Under the pieces are notes generated by a model that made no database searches, was not told the DNA's origin, and worked only from the letters and a program-made list of their open reading frames with translations. From contig JAACVA010000051.1 of assembly GCA_009992615.1 (NCBI GenBank), forward strand, positions 1 through 8,267: a stretch of 8,267 nucleotides of DNA, given 5' to 3'. This document shows positions 1-7,082 of this stretch, one piece after another. How positions within the stretch are numbered: the stretch's first letter is position 1; each line of letters opens with the position of its first letter. Source of the DNA: Rhodobacterales bacterium. Its GTDB lineage: Bacteria; Pseudomonadota; Alphaproteobacteria; Rhodobacterales; Rhodobacteraceae. The position numbers and the translations under genes were made by a program.

Positions 1-596
1 TGACCGCCGCGGAATGGGCGGTGATCGCGCCTTTGATGCCGCCAGTCAGGGCAACCGGCCGGCCCCGCAGGACGCATTTGCGCGATATGTTCGACGCGAC
101 CCTCTATATCGCGACGGCCGGTTGCCAATGGCGTATGCTGCCCAACGACTATCGGCCGGTTTCCACGGCGCGGGGCCATTTCTACGCCTGGCGCAATGGC
201 GGCCTGCTTGACGCGTTGAACCGTAAACCCGTCGAGATCGCCCGGCCGATGGTGGGCATCATCGACAGCCAGAGCGTAAAAACCACGGAAAGTGGCAGGG
301 TTGGCGGGTATGATGCCGGCAAGCGGATCAAGGGGCGCAAACGCCATATCGTCACCGATACGAGCGGCTTGCTGGTCGGGCTCGAGGTCCACAGCGCCGG
401 GATTCAAGATCGCAATGGCGCGCCGGATGTACCGAAAGCCGTCGCCGCGCGGTATCCGATGCTGCGCCGCATCCTTGCCTGGCCGGGGCGATGCCGCCGC
501 CTGTCGAAGGATTGGGAAAAATCCATCGCCAGCGCAGAGGCCTCGCTGCTCATCGCCCACATTCGACGCGTCACCCGCTATCTCGCAAGGGCCTGA
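1..596 (+). pseudogene. IS5-family transposase remnant, internally deleted, 5' end outside window
   Basis: The reading frame is open from the left edge (codons from position 3, giving TAAEWAVIAPLMPP) to a TGA at 594-596, so it starts outside the window. The GTG at 21 is an internal valine, not the start. The protein has hallmarks of IS5-family transposases (IS427/IS1031-like): GRPRRTHLRDM, GCQWRMLP, IDSQSVKTTE, GYDAGKRIKGRKRH, IVTDTSGLLVG, and a C-terminal LSKDWEKSIASAEASLL. The first catalytic Asp is seen in GIIDSQ (codon 264-266). Near 471-476 the frame jumps from RYPMLRRI straight to LAWPGRCRRLSKDW. The usual intervening stretch of roughly 50 residues, with the second Asp (DGGYAG type) and the catalytic Glu (VVERTLAW type), is missing. 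A shorter deletion before GIIDS is also likely. The deletions keep the frame, but the product cannot be an active transposase. It is convergent with the channel gene on the other strand. Family assignment is secure; exact subgroup is not. Confidence 0.85.
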
Positions 597-610
597 GCGC
601 TTTGGCTTAG

Positions 611-625
611 TTTCGAATCAGTCTC
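611..625. repeat. possible right terminal inverted repeat of the IS5 remnant
   Basis: TTTCGAATCAGTCTC lies 14 bases after the transposase stop, where an IS5-family element normally ends. Read inward from the presumed tip it is GAGACTGATTCGAAA, which resembles the GA-starting termini common in this family. The left terminus is outside the window, so the pairing that would prove it cannot be tested, and no target duplication can be defined. The rest of the space up to the channel gene (626-684) shows nothing else I can support. Confidence 0.3.
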
Positions 626-684
626 TTGGGGGTAGGGGCCGAAAACGCGCACGCGGGCAGGTGTCCGACAGGCCTCGTCACGAA

Positions 685-3147
685 TCACCGGGTGGGTCTC
701 GCATCGTCGCTTTCCGGTGGCATCGTTTCCGGACCGGCGATGTCGGCAAGGGCAGCGTCTGCCACAGCCGGATGTCGGGTTTCTGGGTCAGGCGTGGTGG
801 CTTTGGCAGGGGGCGGTCGGGGCGACAATGCCTCGGGGTTGCGCAGCCATATGTCGCGCTGTGCAAATGGAATTTCGATTCGCTGTTCTGCAAACCGTGC
901 CACGATGGCGTGGTTCATGTCGGATTTCACCGCAAGCGAAAAATTTACGTCGCGCAGGATCGCGCGGATTTCGAAGTTCAGACTGTCAGCCCCGAAGTCG
1001 ATGAACAGCACCGCCGGCGGCGGCGTGACCACCACCAACGGATGTGCCTCGGCGATGTCGCGCAGCACCCGTTCGACCAGCCGGGTGTCGGTGCCATAAG
1101 CCACGCCGACCGGCACGATGATGCGGCCCGTCAGATTGCCCCGGGTCCAGTTGGTGACGGTGCCCGACACGAAATCGGCATTGGGCACAATCACATCGGT
1201 GCGGTCGAACGTCTCAATCCGGGTGCTGCGCACGGAAATGTCGCGCACATAGCCCATGTTGCCGCCCACTTCGATCCAGTCCCCCTCGGAAATCGGCCGC
1301 TCGATCAACAGGATGATGCCGCTGACAAAGTTCGACACGATGTTCTGAAGGCCAAACCCGATGCCCACCGACAAGGCCCCGGCGACAATCGCCAACGACG
1401 ACAGGTTGATCCCCGCCGAGGTGATGGCAAAGATCACCGCAAGCAGAATACCGACATAGCCGATGCCCGCCACGATGGCATTGCGCCCGCCGGTATCAAT
1501 ATGTGTCTTTGGCAGGACCGCGTTTTTCAGCGTGCCCTGCAACAGCCGGGTCAGGCCATAGCCAAGCGCAAAGACCAAAAGAAACACAAGGAAATCACTG
1601 GGCGAAATCCGGCTTTCACCGATGGAAAATCCTTCGCGGAACCGCGTCCACAGTTCGGACAGGTCGGTCACACGCGCGCCCCAGATCAACGCGAACACCG
1701 GCAGCGACAGGATTGACAAGGCAAAGACAATCAGAATCGGGGTCAGGGCCTCGTTCGCGCGGGCCTCGTCAAGACCCCGGAAAAGCGCAAAGAAATCGCG
1801 CGAGACAAGCCGCAACACCGCCAGCAGCGACAGCAACGCCAGGCTGAGAACTGCAGGATAGATCACCAAGTTGGCAGCTGTGCCGTATCCGACCGCAGCC
1901 AACACGGGGCCCATACCGCCGATCACGATGGTGACCCGCCCCAGCAGCCGGATCATCTGGCCAAAATGGCTGATCTGACGGTCCTGCGCGCCATCTTGCG
2001 GCGGGGCATTCAGCCGCACGCGCACCAAGAACAGGCCCAGCCTGAACAGCACGATCCCACCGATTACCAGCAGCGGAAAGAACAGCACGGCGCGGGTTGC
2101 GGTATCATAGCGGTCGAATTCGGCCAGACGGCGCAACAGGAAATCGGCGCACAACAGCAGCCCAAGCAGCATGGCATAAACCCGCCCCTCGGCGCGCTTG
2201 TCACCGCTCAGCGGGATCGGGCCGCTGATCGTATCGCGGCGTGGAAACACCCGTGCCCCCAGCCAGACAGCACCAAAGGCCATGACCCCCAGCAGCGGCA
2301 ACGCCTGGGCCATGATCTGGCCCCGCAGGCCCAGGAGGCCGCTGAGAAACGCCGCCTCGCGCAAGGCGAACATGCCCAGCACCGGCACGATGACCTGGCC
2401 CAGCGATACGACAAAAGCGATGGCCGGACTGCCATCGCCCATCGAACCGCCGTAGAACCGCAGGGTCAGCCATTCCATCCAGGCCCGCCCCCGCAGCACC
2501 AGCGCCAGCGCCACGGCGAGGAAGAACACCAAGGGCAATAAATTCTGCCGCCACATCGCCGTTGCCCCGGCCGCGCCCAGCCCTTCGATGACTTCCACCC
2601 TCAGGTGATCCAGGCTGCGCCTGAGCGTCGTAAGGGCCGGCGACCAGAGGGCGGGGTTCAGCGGCGATGGTCCCAGGCTCAGCGCCTCGGCGGCCTGCCG
2701 GTCGCGCAGGGTGGTGTCGATCTCGCGGATCAGACCACCAGCGCGGTTATAGGCCTCTTCCGCCGTGCGTCTGGGGGCCTGAAGACGGGCCAGTTGCGCA
2801 GCCAGTTCGCTGCGCCGGGTGGTCAGATCTGCGGTCTCGGGCGGGTCGGTCTCACCCGGCGGGGGGCCTAACGCGGCAAGCTGCGCCTGCAAGGTGGCGA
2901 TGCGGGTTTCATTGATGCCCTGGGCGGCCAGAAACCGTTCCCGCCAGACAACCACATCGACGCGCAACTGAGCCAGCACGAGATCCGACGCGCGCCCGGA
3001 TTCCAGTGTCGTCTCGACCCGCGCGGCAAGATTTTCCCAGGTGGCATAATCCAGATCGCTTTGGGCCGGCGCTGAAACCGCAAGGGCCAGCCAGACCAAG
3101 AAGGCCGCAAGACAGGCGCGCAATGAAACCTGCGCGCCTGCTGTCAT
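685..3147 (-). CDS. MscS-family mechanosensitive ion channel with N-terminal DUF3772-type periplasmic domain
   Basis: An 820-residue inner-membrane channel protein of the large, multi-TM MscS type, expected to open under membrane tension and release small solutes. Residues 1-29 form a signal peptide (hydrophobic ACLAAFLVWLALAVSAPAQ). Residues about 30-190 are a charged, partly coiled periplasmic domain matching the DUF3772 region of such channels. From about 203 to 615 there are roughly ten to eleven hydrophobic helices. The MscS pore helix and beta domain are clear at 585-665: GALSVGIGFGLQNIVSNFVSG, then ERPISEGDWIEV and IVPNADFVSGTVTNW. The C-terminal 45 or so residues are Pro/Ala/Glu-rich and probably disordered. 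The frame is open further upstream, but ATG 3147 is chosen because it gives the signal peptide directly and overlaps the cysK stop as ATGA. An AGGA directly abuts the ATG, too close for an ordinary ribosome binding site, so translation probably depends on coupling to cysK. Substrate and physiological role are not shown by the sequence. Confidence 0.93.
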   Translation of the reverse strand: MTAGAQVSLRACLAAFLVWLALAVSAPAQSDLDYATWENLAARVETTLESGRASDLVLAQLRVDVVVWRERFLAAQGINETRIATLQAQLAALGPPPGETDPPETADLTTRRSELAAQLARLQAPRRTAEEAYNRAGGLIREIDTTLRDRQAAEALSLGPSPLNPALWSPALTTLRRSLDHLRVEVIEGLGAAGATAMWRQNLLPLVFFLAVALALVLRGRAWMEWLTLRFYGGSMGDGSPAIAFVVSLGQVIVPVLGMFALREAAFLSGLLGLRGQIMAQALPLLGVMAFGAVWLGARVFPRRDTISGPIPLSGDKRAEGRVYAMLLGLLLCADFLLRRLAEFDRYDTATRAVLFFPLLVIGGIVLFRLGLFLVRVRLNAPPQDGAQDRQISHFGQMIRLLGRVTIVIGGMGPVLAAVGYGTAANLVIYPAVLSLALLSLLAVLRLVSRDFFALFRGLDEARANEALTPILIVFALSILSLPVFALIWGARVTDLSELWTRFREGFSIGESRISPSDFLVFLLVFALGYGLTRLLQGTLKNAVLPKTHIDTGGRNAIVAGIGYVGILLAVIFAITSAGINLSSLAIVAGALSVGIGFGLQNIVSNFVSGIILLIERPISEGDWIEVGGNMGYVRDISVRSTRIETFDRTDVIVPNADFVSGTVTNWTRGNLTGRIIVPVGVAYGTDTRLVERVLRDIAEAHPLVVVTPPPAVLFIDFGADSLNFEIRAILRDVNFSLAVKSDMNHAIVARFAEQRIEIPFAQRDIWLRNPEALSPRPPPAKATTPDPETRHPAVADAALADIAGPETMPPESDDARPTR

Positions 3148-4169
3148 TCCTGAAACACCGTCGGCAAAACCCGCCCGCCTTCGCCCAACCAGCCGGGCAC
3201 CGGCAGACCTTTCTCGCGCAGGAACGCCGGATTGTACAGCTTGCTCTGATAGCGCGTCCCGTAATCGCACAGGATGGTCACGATGGTGTGGCCCGGCCCC
3301 ATATCGCGCGCCATGCGCATCGCCCCCGCGACGTTCACCCCCGATGATCCGCCGAGGCACAGCCCTTCCTGCGCCAACAGATCGAACACGATCGGCAAAG
3401 CCTCGGCATCTTCCACGCGCCACGCCATGTCGGGGGTGAAACCTTCAAGATTGGCGGTGATCCGCCCTTGCCCGATGCCTTCGCTGATCGAATTGCCGGG
3501 GTTGTCAAGACCGGTGTAAATCTTCAACAATCCCGCACCTTCGGGGTCGGCCAGACCCACCTTGACGCCCTTGGGTTGCAGAACCTGCGCCACCCCGGCC
3601 AATGTCCCACCCGAGCCGACAGCGCAGATAAAGCCATCTGCACGCCCCCCGGTCTGTTCCCAGATTTCCGGGCCGGTGGTCTGCACATGCGCCTGACGGT
3701 TGGCGACATTGTCAAACTGGTTGGCCCAGATCGCACCATTGGGTTCGCTGCGCGCCAACGCCTCGGCCAGGCGGCCGGAATAGCGGACATAATTGTTGGG
3801 GTTCTTGTACGGCACGGCAGGCACCTGCACCAATTCGGCCCCCGCAAGGCGCAGCATGTCCTTTTTTTCCTGGCTCTGGGTTTCCGGGATCACGATAACG
3901 GTGCGAAACCCCATCGAACTGCCCACGAGGGCCAGCCCGATGCCGGTGTTTCCCGCCGTTCCCTCAACGATGGTGCCGCCCGGTTGCAGATCGCCCCGCG
4001 CCACGGCATCGCGGATGATGAACAGCGCGGCGCGGTCCTTTACAGACTGTCCGGGGTTCATGAATTCTGCCTTGCCCAGAATCTCGCATCCCGTCGCCTC
4101 GGACGGGCCGTTCAACCGGATCAAAGGGGTGTTGCCAATCGCGGCGGCCAGATCGCGGTGAATCGTCAT
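3144..4169 (-). CDS. cysK: PLP-dependent cysteine synthase (O-acetylserine sulfhydrylase family)
   Basis: A 341-residue fold-type II PLP enzyme, expected in the cytoplasm, that makes cysteine from O-acetylserine and sulfide. The order of motifs is complete: IGNTPLIRL at 11-19, the PLP Schiff-base lysine K44 in NPGQSVKDR, the asparagine loop GTAGNTG at 70-76, the phosphate-binding GSGGT at 185-189, and EGLCLGGSSG near 268-277. Two sites differ from textbook CysK. The loop has Ala72 where TSGNTG has Ser, and residues 300-307 read LCDYGTRY, closer to the CDRGDRY of CysM than to the PSSGERY of CysK. The start is supported by a strong GGAAGGA six bases upstream (4182-4176). The gene follows trgB by 51 bases and its TGA overlaps the start of the channel gene by four bases. 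In R. sphaeroides a cysK beside trgAB contributes to tellurite resistance, which fits this context. A CysM-like or specialised substrate preference is possible. Confidence 0.92.
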   Translation of the reverse strand: MTIHRDLAAAIGNTPLIRLNGPSEATGCEILGKAEFMNPGQSVKDRAALFIIRDAVARGDLQPGGTIVEGTAGNTGIGLALVGSSMGFRTVIVIPETQSQEKKDMLRLAGAELVQVPAVPYKNPNNYVRYSGRLAEALARSEPNGAIWANQFDNVANRQAHVQTTGPEIWEQTGGRADGFICAVGSGGTLAGVAQVLQPKGVKVGLADPEGAGLLKIYTGLDNPGNSISEGIGQGRITANLEGFTPDMAWRVEDAEALPIVFDLLAQEGLCLGGSSGVNVAGAMRMARDMGPGHTIVTILCDYGTRYQSKLYNPAFLREKGLPVPGWLGEGGRVLPTVFQE

Positions 4170-4175
4170 AAGCTG

Positions 4176-4182
4176 TCCTTCC
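4176..4182 (-). promoter_or_regulatory. ribosome binding site of cysK
   Basis: GGAAGGA on the minus strand, six bases before the ATG at 4169. It is the strongest Shine-Dalgarno sequence in the trgA-to-channel set. This suggests cysK is translated independently of trgB, unlike trgB and the channel gene, which have poor sites of their own. Confidence 0.6.
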
Positions 4183-4187
4183 CGGGT

Positions 4188-4220
4188 GTTTGCCTGTTCT
4201 AGGCCCCCCCGGTGGCAAAC
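4188..4220. repeat. 7-bp perfect inverted repeat between trgB and cysK
   Basis: GTTTGCC at 4188-4194 is the exact reverse complement of GGCAAAC at 4214-4220, with a 19-base spacer that includes a run of seven Cs (4204-4210). The right arm directly abuts the trgB stop codon, and the left arm lies just upstream of the cysK ribosome binding site. It could form an mRNA hairpin in the only sizeable gap of the downstream genes, or be an operator-like site. There is no following T-run in the direction of transcription, so it is not an intrinsic terminator. It may also be chance. Confidence 0.45.
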
Positions 4221-5351
4221 TCAAGCAAAGGCACACGGGCGGCGGCCGCGTTCGCGCGCCATCCAGTACAGGGTGAACAACAGCGGCGTGTTCTCGATCT
4301 GGCCGGCATCGGCCAGCGCCAGCAGATCATCGAAGGTCATGATGTGGGTGCGGATGTCCTCATGCTCGCTGGCCAGCCCGCCCGACCCAAGGCCAATATC
4401 CGGCAGGTCGCACAGACCGACAAAGCTGTACAGGCATTCGCTCACCGCAGCGGGGCTGGGGTAATGCTGGCCGATCTTGATCAGACGGTGCAGGTTCAGC
4501 CCCGATTCCTCGACCGCTTCGCGGCGCGCCGCCTGTTCGGGGGTTTCGCCGGGGTCGATCCGCCCCGCCACCGGCTCAAGGCTCCAGGGGACGGGATCGC
4601 CGCGCAGGAACAACCCGAACCGGAACTGTTCAACCAAGAGCACCCTGTCGCGCACTGGATCATAAGGCAGCACCGTCACCGCATCGCCCATCAGAAACGC
4701 GGCGCGGTTCATCTGGCCACTGGTCGTGCCGTCAAACCGGGTGTGGGTGATTTCGTATTCCCCGACGGCAAAATACTGCACATAGGGGATCTGCGCCGAC
4801 AGAACGGTCACGTTGTCACGACGCAGCGCGGGATCGTGCCAGTCGAGATGCGGCTTGTCGGTTACCGCGCGCAAGGCCGCATCGGCACGCATCCGGATGG
4901 TGCCCATGGCGGCGCGCAGTTCGGCCCCCGTCAACCGCCCGAAATACGACATCGCCTCACCCGCCGCGCGCCGCGTCAGCGCGCCCCAGCCTGCCGCCCA
5001 TGTCGCCAGATCCCATGCAACGCCGCTGGGCCGGTCCGGCGTGGCAGGCAGGTAAACCAAAGCCGCCCGTGCCGCCCCCCCCGCCACCTGCACGCAAACG
5101 GTGCCGGTAACATAGCCGAACCCTTCCTCATAGAAATGCAGGCGCGCCAATGCCGTTTCCGGCACGTCGCACAACAGCAAACCATCGGCCCCCTGCACTG
5201 CATCGTACCCCAACACCGGATAATCGCCCCCTGCGGCGCGCCACACCCCGTGGCCCGGCAAATGCGCGGCGACACCGGGCAGATCGCAGCCTGCCACGAT
5301 GCGCCGCAGATTGCTGTCCAGCAGCGTTCCGAACAAAAACAGATCAGCCAT
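4221..5351 (-). CDS. trgB: TrgB-like fusion of gamma-glutamylcyclotransferase-like domain and ADP-ribose-type Nudix hydrolase
   Basis: A 376-residue soluble two-domain protein. Residues 1 to about 135 look like the AIG2/gamma-glutamylcyclotransferase fold: the entry motif FLFGTL (5-10) stands where the family has YGTL or YGSL, and HFYEEGFGY (72-80) holds the expected acidic residue. Residues about 165-370 form a Nudix hydrolase with a perfect Nudix box at 263-285 (G, five residues, E, seven residues, then REAVEESGL). It is followed by YPSPAAVSE, the proline-containing signature of ADP-ribose pyrophosphatases. Expected chemistry of this half is hydrolysis of ADP-ribose or a related nucleoside diphosphate. 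The domain pairing and its place between trgA and cysK match the R. sphaeroides TrgB tellurite-resistance protein. Its ATG lies three bases after the trgA stop with no good ribosome binding site, so translation is probably coupled. Activity of the N-terminal domain and the true substrates are unknown. Confidence 0.88.
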   Translation of the reverse strand: MADLFLFGTLLDSNLRRIVAGCDLPGVAAHLPGHGVWRAAGGDYPVLGYDAVQGADGLLLCDVPETALARLHFYEEGFGYVTGTVCVQVAGGAARAALVYLPATPDRPSGVAWDLATWAAGWGALTRRAAGEAMSYFGRLTGAELRAAMGTIRMRADAALRAVTDKPHLDWHDPALRRDNVTVLSAQIPYVQYFAVGEYEITHTRFDGTTSGQMNRAAFLMGDAVTVLPYDPVRDRVLLVEQFRFGLFLRGDPVPWSLEPVAGRIDPGETPEQAARREAVEESGLNLHRLIKIGQHYPSPAAVSECLYSFVGLCDLPDIGLGSGGLASEHEDIRTHIMTFDDLLALADAGQIENTPLLFTLYWMARERGRRPCAFA

Positions 5352-5354
5352 TGG

Positions 5355-5813
5355 TCATTCTTGTGGTCTGGCGTTTTTCTGGCCCACCCATTCCACCACC
5401 ACGCCGCAGAACAGCGCCCCCGCCGCCAGCGCGGGCAGCACGTTATTGCCCAGAAGATAACCGGAATATTCGACCATCAGACGCACTGTTTCTTCCAGCG
5501 CTTCGATCGGATCGTCGTAATACAGATCCAGCGACCGTTCGATCATCTCGCGCCCCGCCCACCACAACAGCGCCCAGAACACAATCGCCACCACCGCCGT
5601 GATCGCATAGGCCGCGGCAAAGCCATACCCCTCACCGGCGCGGCGCCCGCAGACGCGCCAGCCCAGTACAAACCCGATGGCCGCGTTGATCAGGCCAAAA
5701 CTGACCGGGGTATTTTCGCCAAAGGGGATATTCGGGATCACTAGGCCGGAAATGAAAAACGCCAGTGCCGCGAAGATAAGCCCGGCAACCAGCTTGGCGG
5801 CGGTGGGATACAT
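5355..5813 (-). CDS. trgA: TrgA family membrane protein (tellurite-resistance locus)
   Basis: A 152-residue integral membrane protein of the TrgA family, found mainly in Rhodobacterales. The amino terminus MYPTAAKLVAGLIFAALAFF matches the typical PTAAKLVA opening. Four hydrophobic segments are visible at about 5-26, 36-53, 63-87 and 120-143. A conserved GWRVCGRRAGEGYG follows the second helix, and an acidic stretch (YYDDPIEALEE, 98-108) lies between helices three and four. The biochemical function is not known. In R. sphaeroides, trgAB raises tellurite resistance, including when moved to a related host. The start codon is four bases after the stop of the methyltransferase gene and the stop is three bases before trgB, so the three genes are almost certainly cotranscribed. 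No strong ribosome binding site precedes it. Recognition rests on sequence pattern plus neighbours. Confidence 0.87.
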   Translation of the reverse strand: MYPTAAKLVAGLIFAALAFFISGLVIPNIPFGENTPVSFGLINAAIGFVLGWRVCGRRAGEGYGFAAAYAITAVVAIVFWALLWWAGREMIERSLDLYYDDPIEALEETVRLMVEYSGYLLGNNVLPALAAGALFCGVVVEWVGQKNARPQE

Positions 5814-5817
5814 CGGG

Positions 5818-7032
5818 TTATGCGGGCCTTTTGATCGTGATCTGGGTCACATCGCAGTTTCCGCTTTGAAAGGCCGAAACGCAAGATACCAGGTAGAAAT
5901 TCCACATTCGGCGAAACCGGTCGTCAAACCCCAACGCGCGCGCATCATCCCAGCGGTGGTTGAAACTTTCGTGCCAGCGGCGCAGGGTCTGGGCATAGCT
6001 GTCACCGAATTCGATCGAGCGCAGCACGCTGAGCCCGGCCTTTTCCACCTCGGCGCGCAGCACCGAAGGAGCTGGCAACATGCCCCCCGGAAAGATGTAT
6101 TTCTGGATGAAGTCCACCGATTTGCGGTAGGCGTCCCAGCGGCTTTCCTGCACCGTGATGATTTGCAGCGTGGCGTTGGCGCCGGGTTTCAGCCGATCAC
6201 GGACCGTTTTGAAATAGGTCGGCCAATAGCGTTGGCCCACCGCCTCGAACATCTCGATGCTGGCAATGCCGTCGTATGTGCCGGTTTCATCGCGGTAATC
6301 CTGCAACTTGATCGTCACCCTGTCGGACAGGCCGGCCTTGGCGATTCGCGCAAGCGCAAAGTCATATTGCGCGCGGCTGATCGTCAGGCAGGTCACCCGC
6401 AGCCCCCGCTGGGCCGCCGCATATTCGGCAAAGCCGCCCCAGCCACAGCCGATTTCCAGAACGTGATCGCCGGCCTTGGCCCCCATCTGATCGATCATGC
6501 TGGCATATTTCGCCGCCTGCGCCGCTTCCAGGCTTTCCTGACCGCTGGTGAACAGGGCGCTGGAATAGGTCATCGTGTCGTCCAGCCACAAGCCATAGAA
6601 ATCATTGCCCAGATCGTAATGGGCGGCGATGTTCTTTTTCGCCTGCGCCTTGGAATTCCCGATCAGCCAGAACCGCGCACGTTCCAGCATCCGCACCAGA
6701 GACATGCCCGGAAAGCTGTCATAAACATCCCAATTGTCGGCGTTGCAGAGATCGAGAAATGCCTGCAAATCGGGGGTGGACCAGTGTTCATCCAGATAGG
6801 CGTCACAAAACCCCAGATCGCCTTCGCGGATCAGCCGCGCGAACAGATCGCGGTTGTGCACCCGCAATTCGGCCACGGGCCAAGCGCTGGCCGTGCCGGT
6901 GGCGCGAAACACCCGGCCATCGGACAAAACGAAATCCAGCCGACCGTTGCGCATCTGGCAGGCCATACCGAACACCTGTTCGAAATAGCGTGGCAAATCC
7001 TTTTGCCCCGCAACTGTCGTCAATACGTCCAT
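5818..7032 (-). CDS. ufaM: CFA-family SAM-dependent fatty-acid methyltransferase, UfaM-like
   Basis: A 404-residue member of the cyclopropane-fatty-acyl-phospholipid synthase family, which transfers a methyl group from S-adenosylmethionine to the double bond of phospholipid acyl chains at the membrane. Seen are HYDLGNDFYGLWLD (138-151), the SAM-binding VLEIGCGWGGF (191-201), LQDYRD (243-248), SIEMFEAVG (258-266) and YIFPGGMLP (312-320). Against E. coli Cfa, the bicarbonate-binding His of FEHVG is Ala264 and the Cys of YSCAYW is Ser158. Such changes hint at methylation without ring closure, as for R. sphaeroides UfaM, which makes methylated vaccenate on the way to furan fatty acids. The symbol is therefore by context and similarity; a true cyclopropane synthase is the alternative. 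ATG 7032 is preferred over an upstream in-frame start (7122) because GGAG stands five bases before it (7041-7038) and the first residues then match family length. It is followed four bases later by trgA. Confidence 0.85.
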   Translation of the reverse strand: MDVLTTVAGQKDLPRYFEQVFGMACQMRNGRLDFVLSDGRVFRATGTASAWPVAELRVHNRDLFARLIREGDLGFCDAYLDEHWSTPDLQAFLDLCNADNWDVYDSFPGMSLVRMLERARFWLIGNSKAQAKKNIAAHYDLGNDFYGLWLDDTMTYSSALFTSGQESLEAAQAAKYASMIDQMGAKAGDHVLEIGCGWGGFAEYAAAQRGLRVTCLTISRAQYDFALARIAKAGLSDRVTIKLQDYRDETGTYDGIASIEMFEAVGQRYWPTYFKTVRDRLKPGANATLQIITVQESRWDAYRKSVDFIQKYIFPGGMLPAPSVLRAEVEKAGLSVLRSIEFGDSYAQTLRRWHESFNHRWDDARALGFDDRFRRMWNFYLVSCVSAFQSGNCDVTQITIKRPA

Positions 7033-7037
7033 CACCA

Positions 7038-7041
7038 CTCC
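7038..7041 (-). promoter_or_regulatory. ribosome binding site deciding the methyltransferase start
   Basis: GGAG on the minus strand, five bases before ATG 7032. The longer in-frame start at 7122 would add 30 residues (rich in Arg, Lys and Val) that do not resemble the family, so this site fixes the likely start. Confidence 0.55.
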
Positions 7042-7052
7042 AAACTCACCGC

Positions 7053-7082
7053 AAAATACGGTAGTGTTGCGCCGCCCGGCAA
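7053..7082 (-). promoter_or_regulatory. weak candidate housekeeping promoter before the methyltransferase gene
   Basis: Read on the minus strand, TTGCCG (7082-7077) and TATTTT (7058-7053) are separated by 18 bases, each matching four of six sigma-70 consensus bases. Transcription would begin about 14 bases before the ATG at 7032. An alternative pairing is TTGTTT (7086-7081) with TACCGT (7063-7058) at 17 bases. The whole 124-base gap (7033-7156) also holds a small AT-rich hairpin, GTTTTT-CTG-AAAAAAC, on the minus strand. No TGATC-type RpoE -35 box was seen there, so an RpoE promoter, if present, more likely lies before phrA, outside the window. Confidence 0.25.

Noticed and set aside
639..656. 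Possible terminator after the channel gene (CGCGTGCGCG followed by TTTTC on the minus strand)
   Set aside because: The self-complementary core leaves too small a loop or only a three-base-pair stem, and the T-run is four bases. Not enough to call.
292..1716. Long plus-strand open frame of 474 codons
   Set aside because: It starts inside the transposase in another frame and then runs antisense to the channel gene. Its composition is Arg/His/Gln/Asp-rich with no motif, as expected from the opposite strand of a high-GC gene.
3148..3423. 92-codon upstream extension of the channel frame into cysK
   Set aside because: It would hide the signal peptide inside the protein, is Arg/Gly-rich, and overlaps the conserved cysK C-terminus in another frame. 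The ATGA overlap start at 3147 is better.
4212..5744. Long plus-strand open frame of 510 codons
   Set aside because: It is wholly antisense to trgB and most of trgA, with low-complexity Arg/His/Gln-rich translation. Both minus-strand genes have clear motifs.
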